From Polyangiaceae bacterium (GTDB lineage: Bacteria; Myxococcota_A; Polyangia; Polyangiales; Polyangiaceae), in NCBI GenBank assembly GCA_020633235.1, contig JACKEA010000001.1, forward strand, positions 124,001-188,000: a stretch of DNA of 64,000 nucleotides, given 5' to 3'. Position 1 is the first letter of the stretch, and the number at the start of each line of letters is the position of its first letter. A program made the translations under genes and the position numbers. The notes below the pieces were generated by a model. That model worked only from the letters and a program-made list of their open reading frames with translations. It was not told where the DNA came from and ran no database searches. Shown here one piece after another: positions 16,782 through 25,532 of this stretch.

Positions 16782-17630
16782 CTATGGCTCGCGCTTCGTG
16801 TAGCCCAGCTCCCGTAGTCGCCGGAGGTTGGTGTTGACCTGAGGGTGCTCGGGATCGATGGCGTGCGCAGCTTCGAAGGCGCGCACTGCGGCGTCGTAGT
16901 CCTTGGCCAGGAGCGCAGTCACGCCGCGCTCGAGCTCGCCTTCGAAGTCGGGGGTGTGGCCTTGCTCGTCCAAATCCTTGGCGGTGTTCATCAACAGCGC
17001 TTCCGGGGTGCCCTCCAGCGTCCGAGGCCCCGGATCGCCGACCAAGGAGTGGCACCGGATCCTCGCCCCCCCACGCCACGCCACCTCCGAAAACGCCTCG
17101 ACTCCCGAGAGGTCGTCGAAGGATGCCGTCCAGACCTCACCTTCGTGCACGACGATGGAACCGCGCCGGCCATCGGGCCATTGGGCGTCGAGCACTACGG
17201 AGCGGTGGGTCATGCCCGCCAACTGAAGGAAGTCCGAGATCGAGAAGGGGTCTTCCGCCGCCATCGCCATCAACTTCGTTCGGATCGCGTTTCGAAGTTC
17301 CTCGAGGGCTACCGGCTTCTCGAGCACTTCGATGTTCGCGTGTTTGGGGAGCTGAGGGCCGTACGCCTGAAGATATGCAGATACGAAGATCACCGGTATC
17401 CGTAGCCCGCGTTTGCCCAGCTCGCCCAAGAGCTCGATGCCGGTACGTCCGGGCATGTCGATGTCCGACACCACGATGTCCGGTGGCTCTCGCTCCAGCA
17501 GGGCGACGGCCTGTTCCACGTCCCCCGCTTCTTGGACGTCGAGGTCCAAGCTCCTAGCCAGCCCGCGTGCCAGGGATGCGCGCAGCATGGTTTCGTCCTC
17601 GACGATCAGCACTCGTCCGACGGCGTTCAC
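16782..17630 (-). CDS. Response regulator with DUF4388-like domain and TPR-like tail
   Basis: A 282-aa protein from a GTG start. Receiver domain residues 5-120: VLIVEDE acidic pocket, phospho-acceptor Asp56 (SDIDMPG), conserved Lys in LEKPV. Residues about 135-205 (ISDFLQLAGMTHRSVVL...GEVWTASFDDLSGVEAFSEV) match the DUF4388/PATAN domain, a protein-interaction module frequent in myxobacterial receivers. The last 60 residues hold a TPR-like helix pair. There is no DNA-binding domain, so output is probably protein-protein. The gene follows the kinase gene by 16 bp, with GGAG before the GTG. Confidence 0.85.
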   Translation of the reverse strand: MNAVGRVLIVEDETMLRASLARGLARSLDLDVQEAGDVEQAVALLEREPPDIVVSDIDMPGRTGIELLGELGKRGLRIPVIFVSAYLQAYGPQLPKHANIEVLEKPVALEELRNAIRTKLMAMAAEDPFSISDFLQLAGMTHRSVVLDAQWPDGRRGSIVVHEGEVWTASFDDLSGVEAFSEVAWRGGARIRCHSLVGDPGPRTLEGTPEALLMNTAKDLDEQGHTPDFEGELERGVTALLAKDYDAAVRAFEAAHAIDPEHPQVNTNLRRLRELGYTKREP

Positions 17631-17646
17631 GAGCGTGCTCCGCTTC

Positions 17647-18678
17647 TCAAGCCAACGAGTCGGCCCATCCCATTGCTCCGGAAGATGCCCCCCGGGGTCG
17701 ATCGATTGGCACCCGCACGGAGACGCTGGTGCCAAACCCTGGAACCGAGCTCAAGTCGAGCTCGCCTCCTGCGACTTCGACTGCGCGGGCGCACAAGGCG
17801 AGGCCAATGCCACTTCCGCTCTGCTTCGTGGTGAAGAACAGTTCCGTGGCACGCTCCAGCACGGAGGGCGTCATGCCGCCTCCAGTGTCCACGACGACCA
17901 GATTCAACGTCCGGTCCAACAGGTGGGCGTGGAGTAGGACGGCGCCACCGTCGTTGCAGGCATGGAGGGCATTGGTGACGAAGTTGAACACCAGCGCCCG
18001 CACCATCGCCGGGTCCAGAGGAAGCAACGGTAGATCTGCGACGTCGTGGCGGAACACCACGCCGGCATTGCGGAGGCGTGGCTCCAGGACGCGGCACGCT
18101 TCACGGATTGCGAAGTCGATGGCCGAGTCCCGCTTCGACCTCAACAGACCGTGTACCGCACCGAACCCCTCGAATCCGAGCTTCATGCGCCGCACCTCGC
18201 TGAGGATGGCGTGCAGTTGGTCCGCAACGTAGCCGGGCTCCACCTCTTCGGCCAGCACCTCGACTGCGGCGGTAATCGCGGCCAGAGGATTCTTGAGCTC
18301 GTGGAGCAGCGACGGCAGAGCCTCTCCGATGGCCGCCAGGCTCATCAGTTTGTCGCGCTCGCGTTGCAGTTGCTCCACGCGAGAAATGTCCTGGAAGACC
18401 ACGACGGTGTCGGAGCCGGAGCGTGCCGTGGAGAACAGCACGGACACCGTTCGACCCGTGCTCGAGATGATGGTGCACTCCCTTTCTGTCGGCGCGTCAC
18501 TGCACAGCCCCGCGGGCGCGAGAGAACCTTGAAGCTCCTTCCGTGGCTGACCGAGCACCTCCGCGGCGCGCTCGTTGGCGAAGCGGATCTTCCCCGCTGC
18601 GCTCAGCACCAGGACTGCCGTTGGCAGCACCTCGAGGATGCGCACTCCGCCGCGCTGCCGTGCTCCGTTGCCGTTCAT
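17647..18678 (-). CDS. Soluble PAS histidine kinase
   Basis: A 343-aa kinase without transmembrane segments. A PAS domain occupies about residues 14-100. HisKA follows with phospho-acceptor His126 (LLHELKNPLAA). The HATPase_c domain has N-box FNFVTNALHAC, G1 VVDTGGGM, F-box LFFTTK and G2 GSGIGLALC. It is the NtrB-like type that autophosphorylates in the cytoplasm and passes phosphate to the response regulator encoded 16 bp downstream. The signal sensed by the PAS domain is unknown. Confidence 0.9.
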   Translation of the reverse strand: MNGNGARQRGGVRILEVLPTAVLVLSAAGKIRFANERAAEVLGQPRKELQGSLAPAGLCSDAPTERECTIISSTGRTVSVLFSTARSGSDTVVVFQDISRVEQLQRERDKLMSLAAIGEALPSLLHELKNPLAAITAAVEVLAEEVEPGYVADQLHAILSEVRRMKLGFEGFGAVHGLLRSKRDSAIDFAIREACRVLEPRLRNAGVVFRHDVADLPLLPLDPAMVRALVFNFVTNALHACNDGGAVLLHAHLLDRTLNLVVVDTGGGMTPSVLERATELFFTTKQSGSGIGLALCARAVEVAGGELDLSSVPGFGTSVSVRVPIDRPRGASSGAMGWADSLA

Positions 18679-18899
18679 GGGATGCTCTCGGCAACCGTGC
18701 CATGTACCAAACGGGACCGACTTGACCGCGGTCGTGACGGCCCTCCGTCGTGTTTCTCGTCATTTGCCGGCGCGACAGTGTCTCGACCGGGTACAGCGGC
18801 GGATTGTCGCGGGTCGGGGCGAAGGGCCACACCCGGAGTCGCCGCCGAGCCCGTTTAGAGGCCCATTTTGCGTGGCACGGAACGCGCAGCATCCGCCGC

Positions 18900-19802
18900 A
18901 TGGACGCTTGGCCGGTCCTCGGAATCTCCATCGCCGTGCTGCTCGGCCTGGACTTGTTCCTGCATCGAAGCGCTCGCGAGACCTCACGCACCGCTGCCAT
19001 CGCCTGGAGCGCGGTGTGGGTCCTCGCCGGCCTGGGGTTTGGTGTCTACGTCTGGGCGACGCTCGGCAAGTCGGCGTTTCACCAGTACATCGCTGCGTAC
19101 GCCATCGAGAAGAGTCTGAGTCTCGACAACCTGTTCGTCTTCCTGATCGTGTTCAAGACCCTCGGCATCGAGCAGGAGCAGCAGCACACGGTGCTGGCCT
19201 GGGGCGTTCTGGGCGCGCTCGTCTTTCGCGGGTTGTTCGTGTTCCTAGGAGTGGCCGCGCTGGAGCGCTGGGATTGGGTCAGTTGGGGGCTCGGTGCAAT
19301 ATTGGTGTGGGCCGCCGTGCGTACCTTTCGAGAAGATCCCGACGAGGAGAAGGACAGCAGGATCGTTCGGTTCCTTTCGAAGCACCTTCCCATCGCGCGG
19401 AAGACCGCCGCGACCAAGTTCTTCGTGAAGCGTTCCGGTCGCTGGCTCGCCACACCGCTCCTGGTGGCGGTGATAGGCCTGGAGCTCACCGACATCGTCT
19501 TCGCGACGGACTCCGTCCCCGCCGCGCTCAGCGTGTCGCGGGACCGCTTCGTGGTGTACAGTTCCAACGCGTTTGCCGTTTTGGGACTCCGGGCGCTGTA
19601 TCTCGTATTGGCGCAAACCCTCGCGCACCTTCGATACCTGCACTACGGACTCGCTGGCGTGCTCGCCTTTGCGGCGTTCAAGCTATTCGTCTCGGACTGG
19701 GTCGAGATCCCTCCTTTACTTTCCATAGGCGTGATCGTCGGCGTGCTCGGCGTGGCGGTCGTTGCCAGCCTGCTGGCCGGTGACCGCACGGTCTCGGCTT
19801 AG
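18900..19802 (+). CDS. TerC-family membrane protein (Alx-like)
   Basis: A 300-aa polytopic membrane protein with about nine hydrophobic segments. The TerC/Alx signature acidic motifs are present: EKSLSLDNLFVF and GLELTDIVFATDSVPAAL, followed by NAFAVLGLRALY. Family members export manganese or other cations and include tellurite-resistance proteins. The start at 18900 is chosen because the 50 codons upstream in the frame are Arg-rich and unlike a membrane protein. A 221-bp gap upstream separates it from the divergent kinase gene; I found no convincing yybP-ykoY-type riboswitch there by eye. Confidence 0.9.
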   Translation: MDAWPVLGISIAVLLGLDLFLHRSARETSRTAAIAWSAVWVLAGLGFGVYVWATLGKSAFHQYIAAYAIEKSLSLDNLFVFLIVFKTLGIEQEQQHTVLAWGVLGALVFRGLFVFLGVAALERWDWVSWGLGAILVWAAVRTFREDPDEEKDSRIVRFLSKHLPIARKTAATKFFVKRSGRWLATPLLVAVIGLELTDIVFATDSVPAALSVSRDRFVVYSSNAFAVLGLRALYLVLAQTLAHLRYLHYGLAGVLAFAAFKLFVSDWVEIPPLLSIGVIVGVLGVAVVASLLAGDRTVSA

Positions 19803-19865
19803 AGCCGGTCTCAAGACCACCGCGCGGCCGCTCAGTCGGGTCGGTCCGGTTTGAGACCCGCTCTC
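19801..19865. terminator. Bidirectional terminator hairpin between terC and GH15 genes
   Basis: AGAGCCGGTCTCAAGACC (19801-19818) pairs with GGTTTGAGACCCGCTCT (19848-19864) with few mismatches, leaving a 29-base GC-rich loop. It fills the gap between two convergent genes and touches both stop codons, so it likely serves both. Confidence 0.5.
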
Positions 19866-21639
19866 AAGTTGCGCCATCCAGAGCGATTGCGGCGCGGATC
19901 AAGCCAAGGTGAGTCAGCGCCTGGGGGAAGTTGCCAATCAGGTCACCGTCGCCGCGAATCTCCTCGGAGTAGAGACCCAGGTGATTGGCGTAGGTGAGCA
20001 TCCTCTCGAAGAGCTCGCGTGCCTGTTCGTGCCGGCCGTTGCGAGCGAGGACCTCGATCAGCCAGAACGAGCAGATGCAGAAATCGTTCTGCTCTTCGGG
20101 CTTTCTACGCATCAGGGCGCTGCCCTCCACCAACTCGAGTCGCAAGCGCTCCAGGGTGGACGCAAAGCGAGGATCCGATGGCGCCATCAGACCGCTTTGC
20201 TCCAGGAACAAGAGCGCCGCATCCAGCGAGTCCGAGTCATATGCCCGCGTGAAGGTGCCCAGCTCCGAGTCGTAGCCACGATTCAGGATGTCTTCGTAGA
20301 CACGATCCCGAGCCGTTCGGATGCGCGGAACGTCGAACGGCAGGCCCCGGCGCTGAGCGAGGCGCAAAAGGTTGTCCAATGCAGACCAGGCTTGGATCTT
20401 CGAGTGCACGAAATGCTCGGGTTCTCCGCGCTTTTCCCAGACTCCCGCGTCCGGATCGGAAGCGTGCTCGGCAAGCCAGTCCGCCATGCCCCGGAGCCAA
20501 TTCCAGTCCGGATCACTCACGCGCTCCACTTCTTGGTCGTAGAGCAGTACGGCGCGCACGTATTCGCCGTACACGTCCAACTGCATCTGGTTCGCGGCAG
20601 CGTTTCCAATCCGGACGGGGCGCGAACCCTCGTAGCCCGCCAGGTGCTCGAGGTTCACCTCGTCCAGCGGGGTCCCGGACAGCGAATACATGACGTCGAG
20701 CGGACCCCGTGATCGATTCCCCTCTTCCCTCCGCTCGTTGAGGAAACGCATGAACGCTCGTGCTTCTTGATGAAAGCCGAGGCGCATGAAGACGTCCGTC
20801 GTCCAGCATGCATCTCGCACCCAACAGAAGCGATAGTCCCAGTTGCTCTCACCGCCGAGCACCTCGGGCAAGCTGGCGGTGACAGCGGCGGCGATACCGC
20901 CGCTGGGGGCGTGGGTAAGGAGCTTCAGCACCAGCGCGGAGCGCTCCACTTCCGCGCGCCAGCGCCCTCGGTAGCTGGCCCGAGCGATCCAGTTGCGCCA
21001 GTACGCGATGGTCTTGCCCAGCTCCTGCTTGTGGTTTCGCGCGATGTCCTCCGCGCCGACGTGGCCGTCTCGACGTACGGTGAGCACCAGCGCGACGGAC
21101 TCGCCACCCGAGAGCACGACTTCGCCTGTGACGCCGCCATCCACGGATCTGAGATGCCGGGGACAATCCAGCTCCAAGCAGAGGCGGGGCGTCTCGAAGC
21201 GAACGCTGCCACTGTCTCGCAGGACGACGTGCTTTTGTCGTGCGTAGTCGAAAGCCGGACGACACTCTACGCGAAACCGAGCCTCGCCGCGCACTGCCCG
21301 CAAGATCCTCACGATGGCATGTGACCTCGAGGAGCCGCCGTGCTCGGTGGGGATCGGCATGAAGTCCTCTACCTCTCCGATCCCGTTTTCCGTGCCGAAG
21401 CGGGTGAGGAGCACGTTGGTTCCCGATACATAGGTTTGTTGCTGCGCGGAAGCGTCCGGAACCCAAACGCGGAAGTGTCCACCCTTTTCGTCGTCCAGCA
21501 GGCCGCCGAACACGCTGGGGGAATCCATCTCCGGCAAGCATGCCCAGTCGATGGATCCATTCTTCGCGACCAATGCGGCGGAATGCATGTTGCCGATGAC
21601 GCCGTAGTGAGAGATGGGCTGGAACGCCACCGCACTCAC
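19864..21639 (-). CDS. Glycoside hydrolase family 15 (glucoamylase/trehalase-like)
   Basis: A 591-aa cytoplasmic-type enzyme. The N-terminal region (SHYGVIGNMHSAALVAKNGSIDW) and ALPE-like SLPEVLGGESNWDYRFCWVRDA are hallmarks of bacterial GH15 proteins, which hydrolyse alpha-glucosidic bonds (dextrins, trehalose). The C-terminal EEQNDFCICSFWLIEVL is also typical. The start is the GTG at 21639, which overlaps the stop of the upstream SDR gene (GTGA), rather than the Arg-rich upstream extension. No signal peptide is present. A role in glycogen or trehalose turnover is likely but the substrate is not fixed. Confidence 0.87.
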   Translation of the reverse strand: MSAVAFQPISHYGVIGNMHSAALVAKNGSIDWACLPEMDSPSVFGGLLDDEKGGHFRVWVPDASAQQQTYVSGTNVLLTRFGTENGIGEVEDFMPIPTEHGGSSRSHAIVRILRAVRGEARFRVECRPAFDYARQKHVVLRDSGSVRFETPRLCLELDCPRHLRSVDGGVTGEVVLSGGESVALVLTVRRDGHVGAEDIARNHKQELGKTIAYWRNWIARASYRGRWRAEVERSALVLKLLTHAPSGGIAAAVTASLPEVLGGESNWDYRFCWVRDACWTTDVFMRLGFHQEARAFMRFLNERREEGNRSRGPLDVMYSLSGTPLDEVNLEHLAGYEGSRPVRIGNAAANQMQLDVYGEYVRAVLLYDQEVERVSDPDWNWLRGMADWLAEHASDPDAGVWEKRGEPEHFVHSKIQAWSALDNLLRLAQRRGLPFDVPRIRTARDRVYEDILNRGYDSELGTFTRAYDSDSLDAALLFLEQSGLMAPSDPRFASTLERLRLELVEGSALMRRKPEEQNDFCICSFWLIEVLARNGRHEQARELFERMLTYANHLGLYSEEIRGDGDLIGNFPQALTHLGLIRAAIALDGAT

Positions 21640-22643
21640 CAGAGCCAGAAGGCGCCGCCCACGACCAACATTGCGACGACCATTACGGCGGCCGCAGACG
21701 CCCACACGGCGCGATGCACCGCGAGCCATGCGGCTGCACTTTCAGAGCGTGCGCGTTCGTCGAACTGTCCGTGAGCCCCAGGGTCACCCGGTAGCGGTGA
21801 ATGGAGATTGTCGGGTCGTGAAGGGTCGATGCGCTCTTCTGTCTGCTGGCCGGAGTAGGCTTTTTTGGCCAGGTAGTGGTCGAGGAACGCGGAAGCCAAG
21901 CGCGAGCCCCAGACCGTCTTGATCGTGGAGCCCCCCAGCCAAACCTCGCGGCGGGACGTGAGCGCGATGTCTGCGACCGACCGCGCGATCACTTCGGGTT
22001 GGTAGATCGGAGGGACAGGCTGCGGTTGGTGGTCCAGTCGCGTGCGGCACCAGCCGAACTGCGGCGTATTCACCGCCGGTAGTTGCACCATTGTGAGATT
22101 GATGGCGCTTCCATCGTGGATCAGCTCGCTGCGCAACGAGTCCGTGAATCCGCGCATTGCGTGCTTGGCCGCGCAGTAAGCGGATTGCAGCGGAATCGCA
22201 CGGTAAGCCAGTGCCGAGCCGATCTGAATGATGTGCCCCGCATTCCGAGGTCGCATGCGTGCTAGCGCGCTCAGGGTGCCGTGCACCGCACCCAGGTAGG
22301 TGACGCGGGTCACGCGGTCGTACTCTTCCGCGCTCATCTCCGCGACCGGACTCAAGACTGTCACCATTGCGTTGTTGATCCAGACATCGATGGGTCCGAG
22401 ATCGCGTTCCACGCGCTCTGCCGCCGATTCGACTCGTGTTGCATCTGCGACGTCCGCAGAAATCGCGATGACCTCTGCGCCGTGGCTCTGCAGCTCGTCG
22501 CGGGTCGCCGCCAGCCGATCCTCGCCGCGAGCGATGAGGGCAATCCGTGCACCTCTGCTCGCCATCTCCCGCGCGATTGCCCTTCCGACGCCCGCGGAAC
22601 CACCCGTGATGACGACGACTTTGCCCGATATGTCCACACTCAT
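21636..22643 (-). CDS. Short-chain dehydrogenase with C-terminal membrane segment
   Basis: A 335-aa protein. The classical SDR core has cofactor motif TGGSAGVG (13-20), NNA (90-92), Ser143, and Tyr156/Lys160 (YCAAK). After residue 270 a polar linker leads to a single hydrophobic helix at the very C-terminus (AAAVMVVAMLVVGG), so the enzyme may be tail-anchored to the membrane. The start at 22643 fits the SDR N-terminus; the longer open frame upstream is not coding-like. It is translationally coupled (GTGA) to the GH15 gene. Confidence 0.85.
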   Translation of the reverse strand: MSVDISGKVVVITGGSAGVGRAIAREMASRGARIALIARGEDRLAATRDELQSHGAEVIAISADVADATRVESAAERVERDLGPIDVWINNAMVTVLSPVAEMSAEEYDRVTRVTYLGAVHGTLSALARMRPRNAGHIIQIGSALAYRAIPLQSAYCAAKHAMRGFTDSLRSELIHDGSAINLTMVQLPAVNTPQFGWCRTRLDHQPQPVPPIYQPEVIARSVADIALTSRREVWLGGSTIKTVWGSRLASAFLDHYLAKKAYSGQQTEERIDPSRPDNLHSPLPGDPGAHGQFDERARSESAAAWLAVHRAVWASAAAVMVVAMLVVGGAFWLW

Positions 22644-22730
22644 GCAGCTCGCCCATGCATTCGATGTGCCGCCAGGGGTGAGGCTAAAATCGTCCGGCTT
22701 GGACGCGTCGCGACGTGGCACATTGTCGCC

Positions 22731-22964
22731 GTGAGGCGGATCTTCTCGCTCCTCGTCTTGCTCGCCAGTTGCCTCCCGACGCCCTCCGCCGCCGATACCA
22801 GCGCGCGCCAGAGGCCAGCTGGGCCACCGCCGAAATCGCGCTGCACTTCGCACCCGCGATGGGCGGCTACCGAATGGCCGTGCCTCGTGCCTTTCCGCCA
22901 CTTGCACGACGGCGCTTGCTATGGGGAGTCGCCCGCGTTCGAGCCGAGAGTAGTGGCTTTCTGA
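22731..22964 (+). CDS. Possible small lipoprotein
   Basis: A 77-aa frame from a GTG: MRRIFSLLVLLASC is a good short signal with a lipobox (Cys14), followed by a Pro/Arg-rich mature part with three cysteines. There is no clear ribosome site, and its last 46 bases overlap the convergent 95-aa gene. It may be real but small; support is only the signal sequence. Confidence 0.3.
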   Translation: MRRIFSLLVLLASCLPTPSAADTSARQRPAGPPPKSRCTSHPRWAATEWPCLVPFRHLHDGACYGESPAFEPRVVAF

Positions 22965-23206
22965 GGGTCCAGCGTCCAGCGATCGCGTGAAGCGCTGGGC
23001 GTCGTCGGATCCCCGTGGAAATTCAGCATCCCAAAGCCAATCAGTTCCTCGACCAGCTGTTCGGCGACGAGATCGGAGCACTCCAACCGGTCCCGAATCG
23101 CGTCCCGCACACGGGTCTTCCCCCGCAGGTAGCCAGCAAGCTCTTGCTGGCTCAACCGCGCCTTCAGATCAGAGGCCAACACGGCCAAGTCGGTATGGGT
23201 TTTCAT
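22919..23206 (-). CDS. Small soluble protein of unknown function
   Basis: A 95-aa protein with two predicted helices rich in Leu, Arg and Glu (LAVLASDLKARLSQQELAGYL; VAEQLVEELIGFGMLNF) that resemble a small winged-helix or helical-bundle domain, then a polar tail. The ATG at 23206 is the first good start; upstream codons in this frame are shadows of the glycosidase gene. It lies 50 bp downstream of that gene on the same strand. Confidence 0.5.
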   Translation of the reverse strand: MKTHTDLAVLASDLKARLSQQELAGYLRGKTRVRDAIRDRLECSDLVAEQLVEELIGFGMLNFHGDPTTPSASRDRWTLDPQKATTLGSNAGDSP

Positions 23207-23256
23207 CGCCCGGTCTCTTTGCAATCCATGGGCCGCTCTGCGCGTGGCAGATGGCC

Positions 23257-24684
23257 TCAGGGGGAGATCGGGATCGTGGGCGAGAGTGGCAGCTCCCCGC
23301 GCAACATCTTGGCGCCCGCGCCACCGAGCCGCAGATACCAGTCGCTGGGCAATGACTGGCCGTCGGCGTCGAGCGTGACGAAGCTTGCACCGGCGGGCAC
23401 CGTCGCCGAGGTGGGTGCGATCTTGAACATAGCCGTTCCCTCGTCGACCTCGTCGAACATGGCGCCGTACAGCATGGTGCTGCCCTTGCTCACGGCGTTG
23501 AACACCTGCCGCCACCAGAAGGTGCCGCCCTTCCGAGGGATCTGGTTCAGCGGCCCACCGTTCAAGTTTTTCCAGGAGAATCCTGGCCACACAACGGGCA
23601 TGTAGTCGAAGCCGTGGGTTTGCGCGTCCGCGAGATCCACGGCGATCTGCCCGATTGCGAAGTTGTCGGCGCCCGCGTCGTCGGCATAGCGACCCACGCT
23701 CCACGGGCTCACGATGTCGAAGGAGCGGTACACGAAAAGCCACGCCGGATCCGTCTTGGAGTCGTCGCTCAACGTTCGCCAGTGGGTCGGCACTCCGCCC
23801 ATCAACGTTACTTGCGCAGTGTTCTGGAAGTAGCTCACCAAGGCAGCGGCTTCTGCCGGCGTCCCCGGTCGGTCGGAGAAGCCGAGCCCCCAGATCGCGA
23901 GCAGCGGCCTATTGTCATGGCGTTGGTAGCGCGCGCTGCTCGTTACTCCGAGGTCGTTCACCAGGTGCGCCCAGTCTTGCTTCAGGTCGTCGACCAGGGT
24001 GGCCGCGTTCGCGCCGGATATGTCGTACATGATCGCGAAGGTGCGGCCATGGGCCTCCGCGCCCGCCATCACGTTTTGAGCGACCTTGTCCCGAAGGGCG
24101 AGGAACGCCGGGTCCTTCAGCTCGGAGACGAAGCGCTGCAGCATCACGCCGTCGATGCCGGCATCTTCCATCCACGCGAAGTGCCGCACCACGGTCGCGT
24201 TCGTGTACGCGGAGTAGAGCGCGGCTACCTTTCCGCCGGGGAGTGTGAGACTGGTAGGGAACAGCTCCGACGCCGAGAGCTCGGAGACGTCGGGCCACAT
24301 GTCCACGGTGAGGTGCTGAGCGTCGGGGGTGTTCTGGGAGAACCAGTGCACCCATCGATTCGGCGGAGCGCCGTCGCCCTCGCAGGCAAACCAGCCCTGA
24401 TAGCCGAACAGGAGCTTGCCCGTGGCCGTGCTCACGTCGACCGCGCCCGCCGTGCCGCCGCTGCCCGCAGTACCTCCGAGGCCAGCAGCACCGCCGCCGC
24501 TCCCCGCGCCGCCGCCCGTGCCGCCGCTGCTCCCCGCGAAGCCGCCCGTACCATTGCCCGCAGTACCGCCGGCGCCCCCTCCACTCGTGGCGCCGCCAGT
24601 GCCCGCAGCGCCCGGTGCTCCGGACTCTTCGCTGCTGCATGCACTCACGAGCGCCATCACGGCCAACGTCAACGCCACCCGCAT
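23257..24684 (-). CDS. Lipoprotein glycosidase, GH71/GH99-like
   Basis: A 475-aa lipoprotein (lipobox VSAC, Cys16) with a 60-residue Gly/Ala/Thr/Ser linker. The catalytic part starts LLFGYQGWFACEGDG and includes NRWVHWFSQNTPD, VVRHFAWMEDAGIDGVMLQRF, FAIMYDISG and GFDYMPVVWPGFSW. This pattern is seen in bacterial proteins grouped with GH71/GH99 endo-alpha-glycosidases (often named xylosidase/arabinosidase). It would act on polysaccharide at the cell surface. It is divergent from the propeller gene with only 35 bp between starts. The glycan is unknown. Confidence 0.75.
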   Translation of the reverse strand: MRVALTLAVMALVSACSSEESGAPGAAGTGGATSGGGAGGTAGNGTGGFAGSSGGTGGGAGSGGGAAGLGGTAGSGGTAGAVDVSTATGKLLFGYQGWFACEGDGAPPNRWVHWFSQNTPDAQHLTVDMWPDVSELSASELFPTSLTLPGGKVAALYSAYTNATVVRHFAWMEDAGIDGVMLQRFVSELKDPAFLALRDKVAQNVMAGAEAHGRTFAIMYDISGANAATLVDDLKQDWAHLVNDLGVTSSARYQRHDNRPLLAIWGLGFSDRPGTPAEAAALVSYFQNTAQVTLMGGVPTHWRTLSDDSKTDPAWLFVYRSFDIVSPWSVGRYADDAGADNFAIGQIAVDLADAQTHGFDYMPVVWPGFSWKNLNGGPLNQIPRKGGTFWWRQVFNAVSKGSTMLYGAMFDEVDEGTAMFKIAPTSATVPAGASFVTLDADGQSLPSDWYLRLGGAGAKMLRGELPLSPTIPISP

Positions 24685-24719
24685 GCACCGAGTGTGCGCT
24701 CATGGTGTACGGTGGAGCA

Positions 24720-25460
24720 ATGGGGAAGAAGGCGAAGGCGCGCCGCGCAGAGACCGTAAGAGAGCACGCCACCGGGATCGAAGAGGCGAGCGGTGTGGCA
24801 CCGCTTCCCGATGGCTCATTTCTGGTGGTGGATGATGAAGAAGGCGTGTTCCGCCTTGCGCTCCAGGGCGAGCCGGAGTCCCTCGCCGCCGGCCGTGGGC
24901 TCGCCGATCTCGAAGGTGTGTGCGTGGCTCACGACGGCGCTGCGGCCTGGGTGCTCGCGGAGCGCGATGGCGGCGTGTGGCGCTTCGAGATGGCGCAAGG
25001 AAAGCTGAGGAACGGCGTTCGAATCGGCGCGTTGCCGCGGCTCAACGATCGCAAGAACGCCGGCTGGGAAGGCCTCGCGTTCGCGCCAGCGGGAACCTGG
25101 GCGGACGCTCCGCGTCTGGTGGCCGCACATCAGAGGAAGCCGCGCTCCATCTCCATCGTGGAGCCCGACTCGCTGCGCGTCGACCGAACGTTCTCGTTGC
25201 CCAAGGCCGCCAAGAAGGCCCTCGACGATCTGAACGACGTTGCCGTACACCCCGAGAGCGGCGAAATCGTGGTGCTCAGCGGCAAGGCCGGGCGTCTTGC
25301 TCGTCTCGAGAGAGACGGGGAAGAGCTCGAGCTCCGCGGGCTCTATTCGGTCGAGGAACACGATGACGACGTGCCCGAAGGGCTCGCCTATGATTCGAGC
25401 GGCCGTCTATGGATCGTGTGGGACGGCAGCGGCCGTCTGCGTGAGATCCGTCTTCCTTGA
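24720..25460 (+). CDS. SdiA-regulated-type beta-propeller protein
   Basis: A 246-aa soluble protein with repeated strand motifs typical of a six-bladed propeller: ASGVAPLPDGSFLVVDDE, LADLEGVCVAHDG, GWEGLAFAPAG, DLNDVAVHPESGEIVVLSG, PEGLAYDSSGRLWIVWD. The cadence fits the SdiA-regulated / esterase-like phytase-like family. No signal peptide is visible, so it is probably cytoplasmic. GGTGGAG lies directly before the ATG at 24720. A palindromic intergenic element follows its stop. Confidence 0.7.
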   Translation: MGKKAKARRAETVREHATGIEEASGVAPLPDGSFLVVDDEEGVFRLALQGEPESLAAGRGLADLEGVCVAHDGAAAWVLAERDGGVWRFEMAQGKLRNGVRIGALPRLNDRKNAGWEGLAFAPAGTWADAPRLVAAHQRKPRSISIVEPDSLRVDRTFSLPKAAKKALDDLNDVAVHPESGEIVVLSGKAGRLARLERDGEELELRGLYSVEEHDDDVPEGLAYDSSGRLWIVWDGSGRLREIRLP

Positions 25461-25471
25461 CGATGGCTGCC

Positions 25472-25516
25472 GGTCCGCCGCGGAACCCGCGCGGCGCGCC
25501 TTTTCCGCGGCGGACC
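25472..25516. repeat. Intergenic hairpin repeat, copy A (perfect)
   Basis: GGTCCGCCGCGGAA (25472-25485) pairs perfectly with TTCCGCGGCGGACC (25503-25516), followed by AACATCCC. The loop is itself GC-rich. It lies between two convergent genes (stops at 25460 and 25533). This is the cleanest of five copies in the window and probably acts as a bidirectional terminator or REP-like element. Confidence 0.75.
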
Positions 25517-25532
25517 AACATCCCATCGGACC

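Noticed and set aside
18679..18899. Manganese riboswitch (yybP-ykoY) upstream of the TerC gene
   Set aside because: The expected paired loops were not recognisable by eye in the 221-bp gap; a covariance-model search would be decisive.
22281..22730. Plus-strand frame upstream of the small putative lipoprotein
   Set aside because: It is the shadow of the SDR gene; only the part from the GTG at 22731 has a signal-like sequence.
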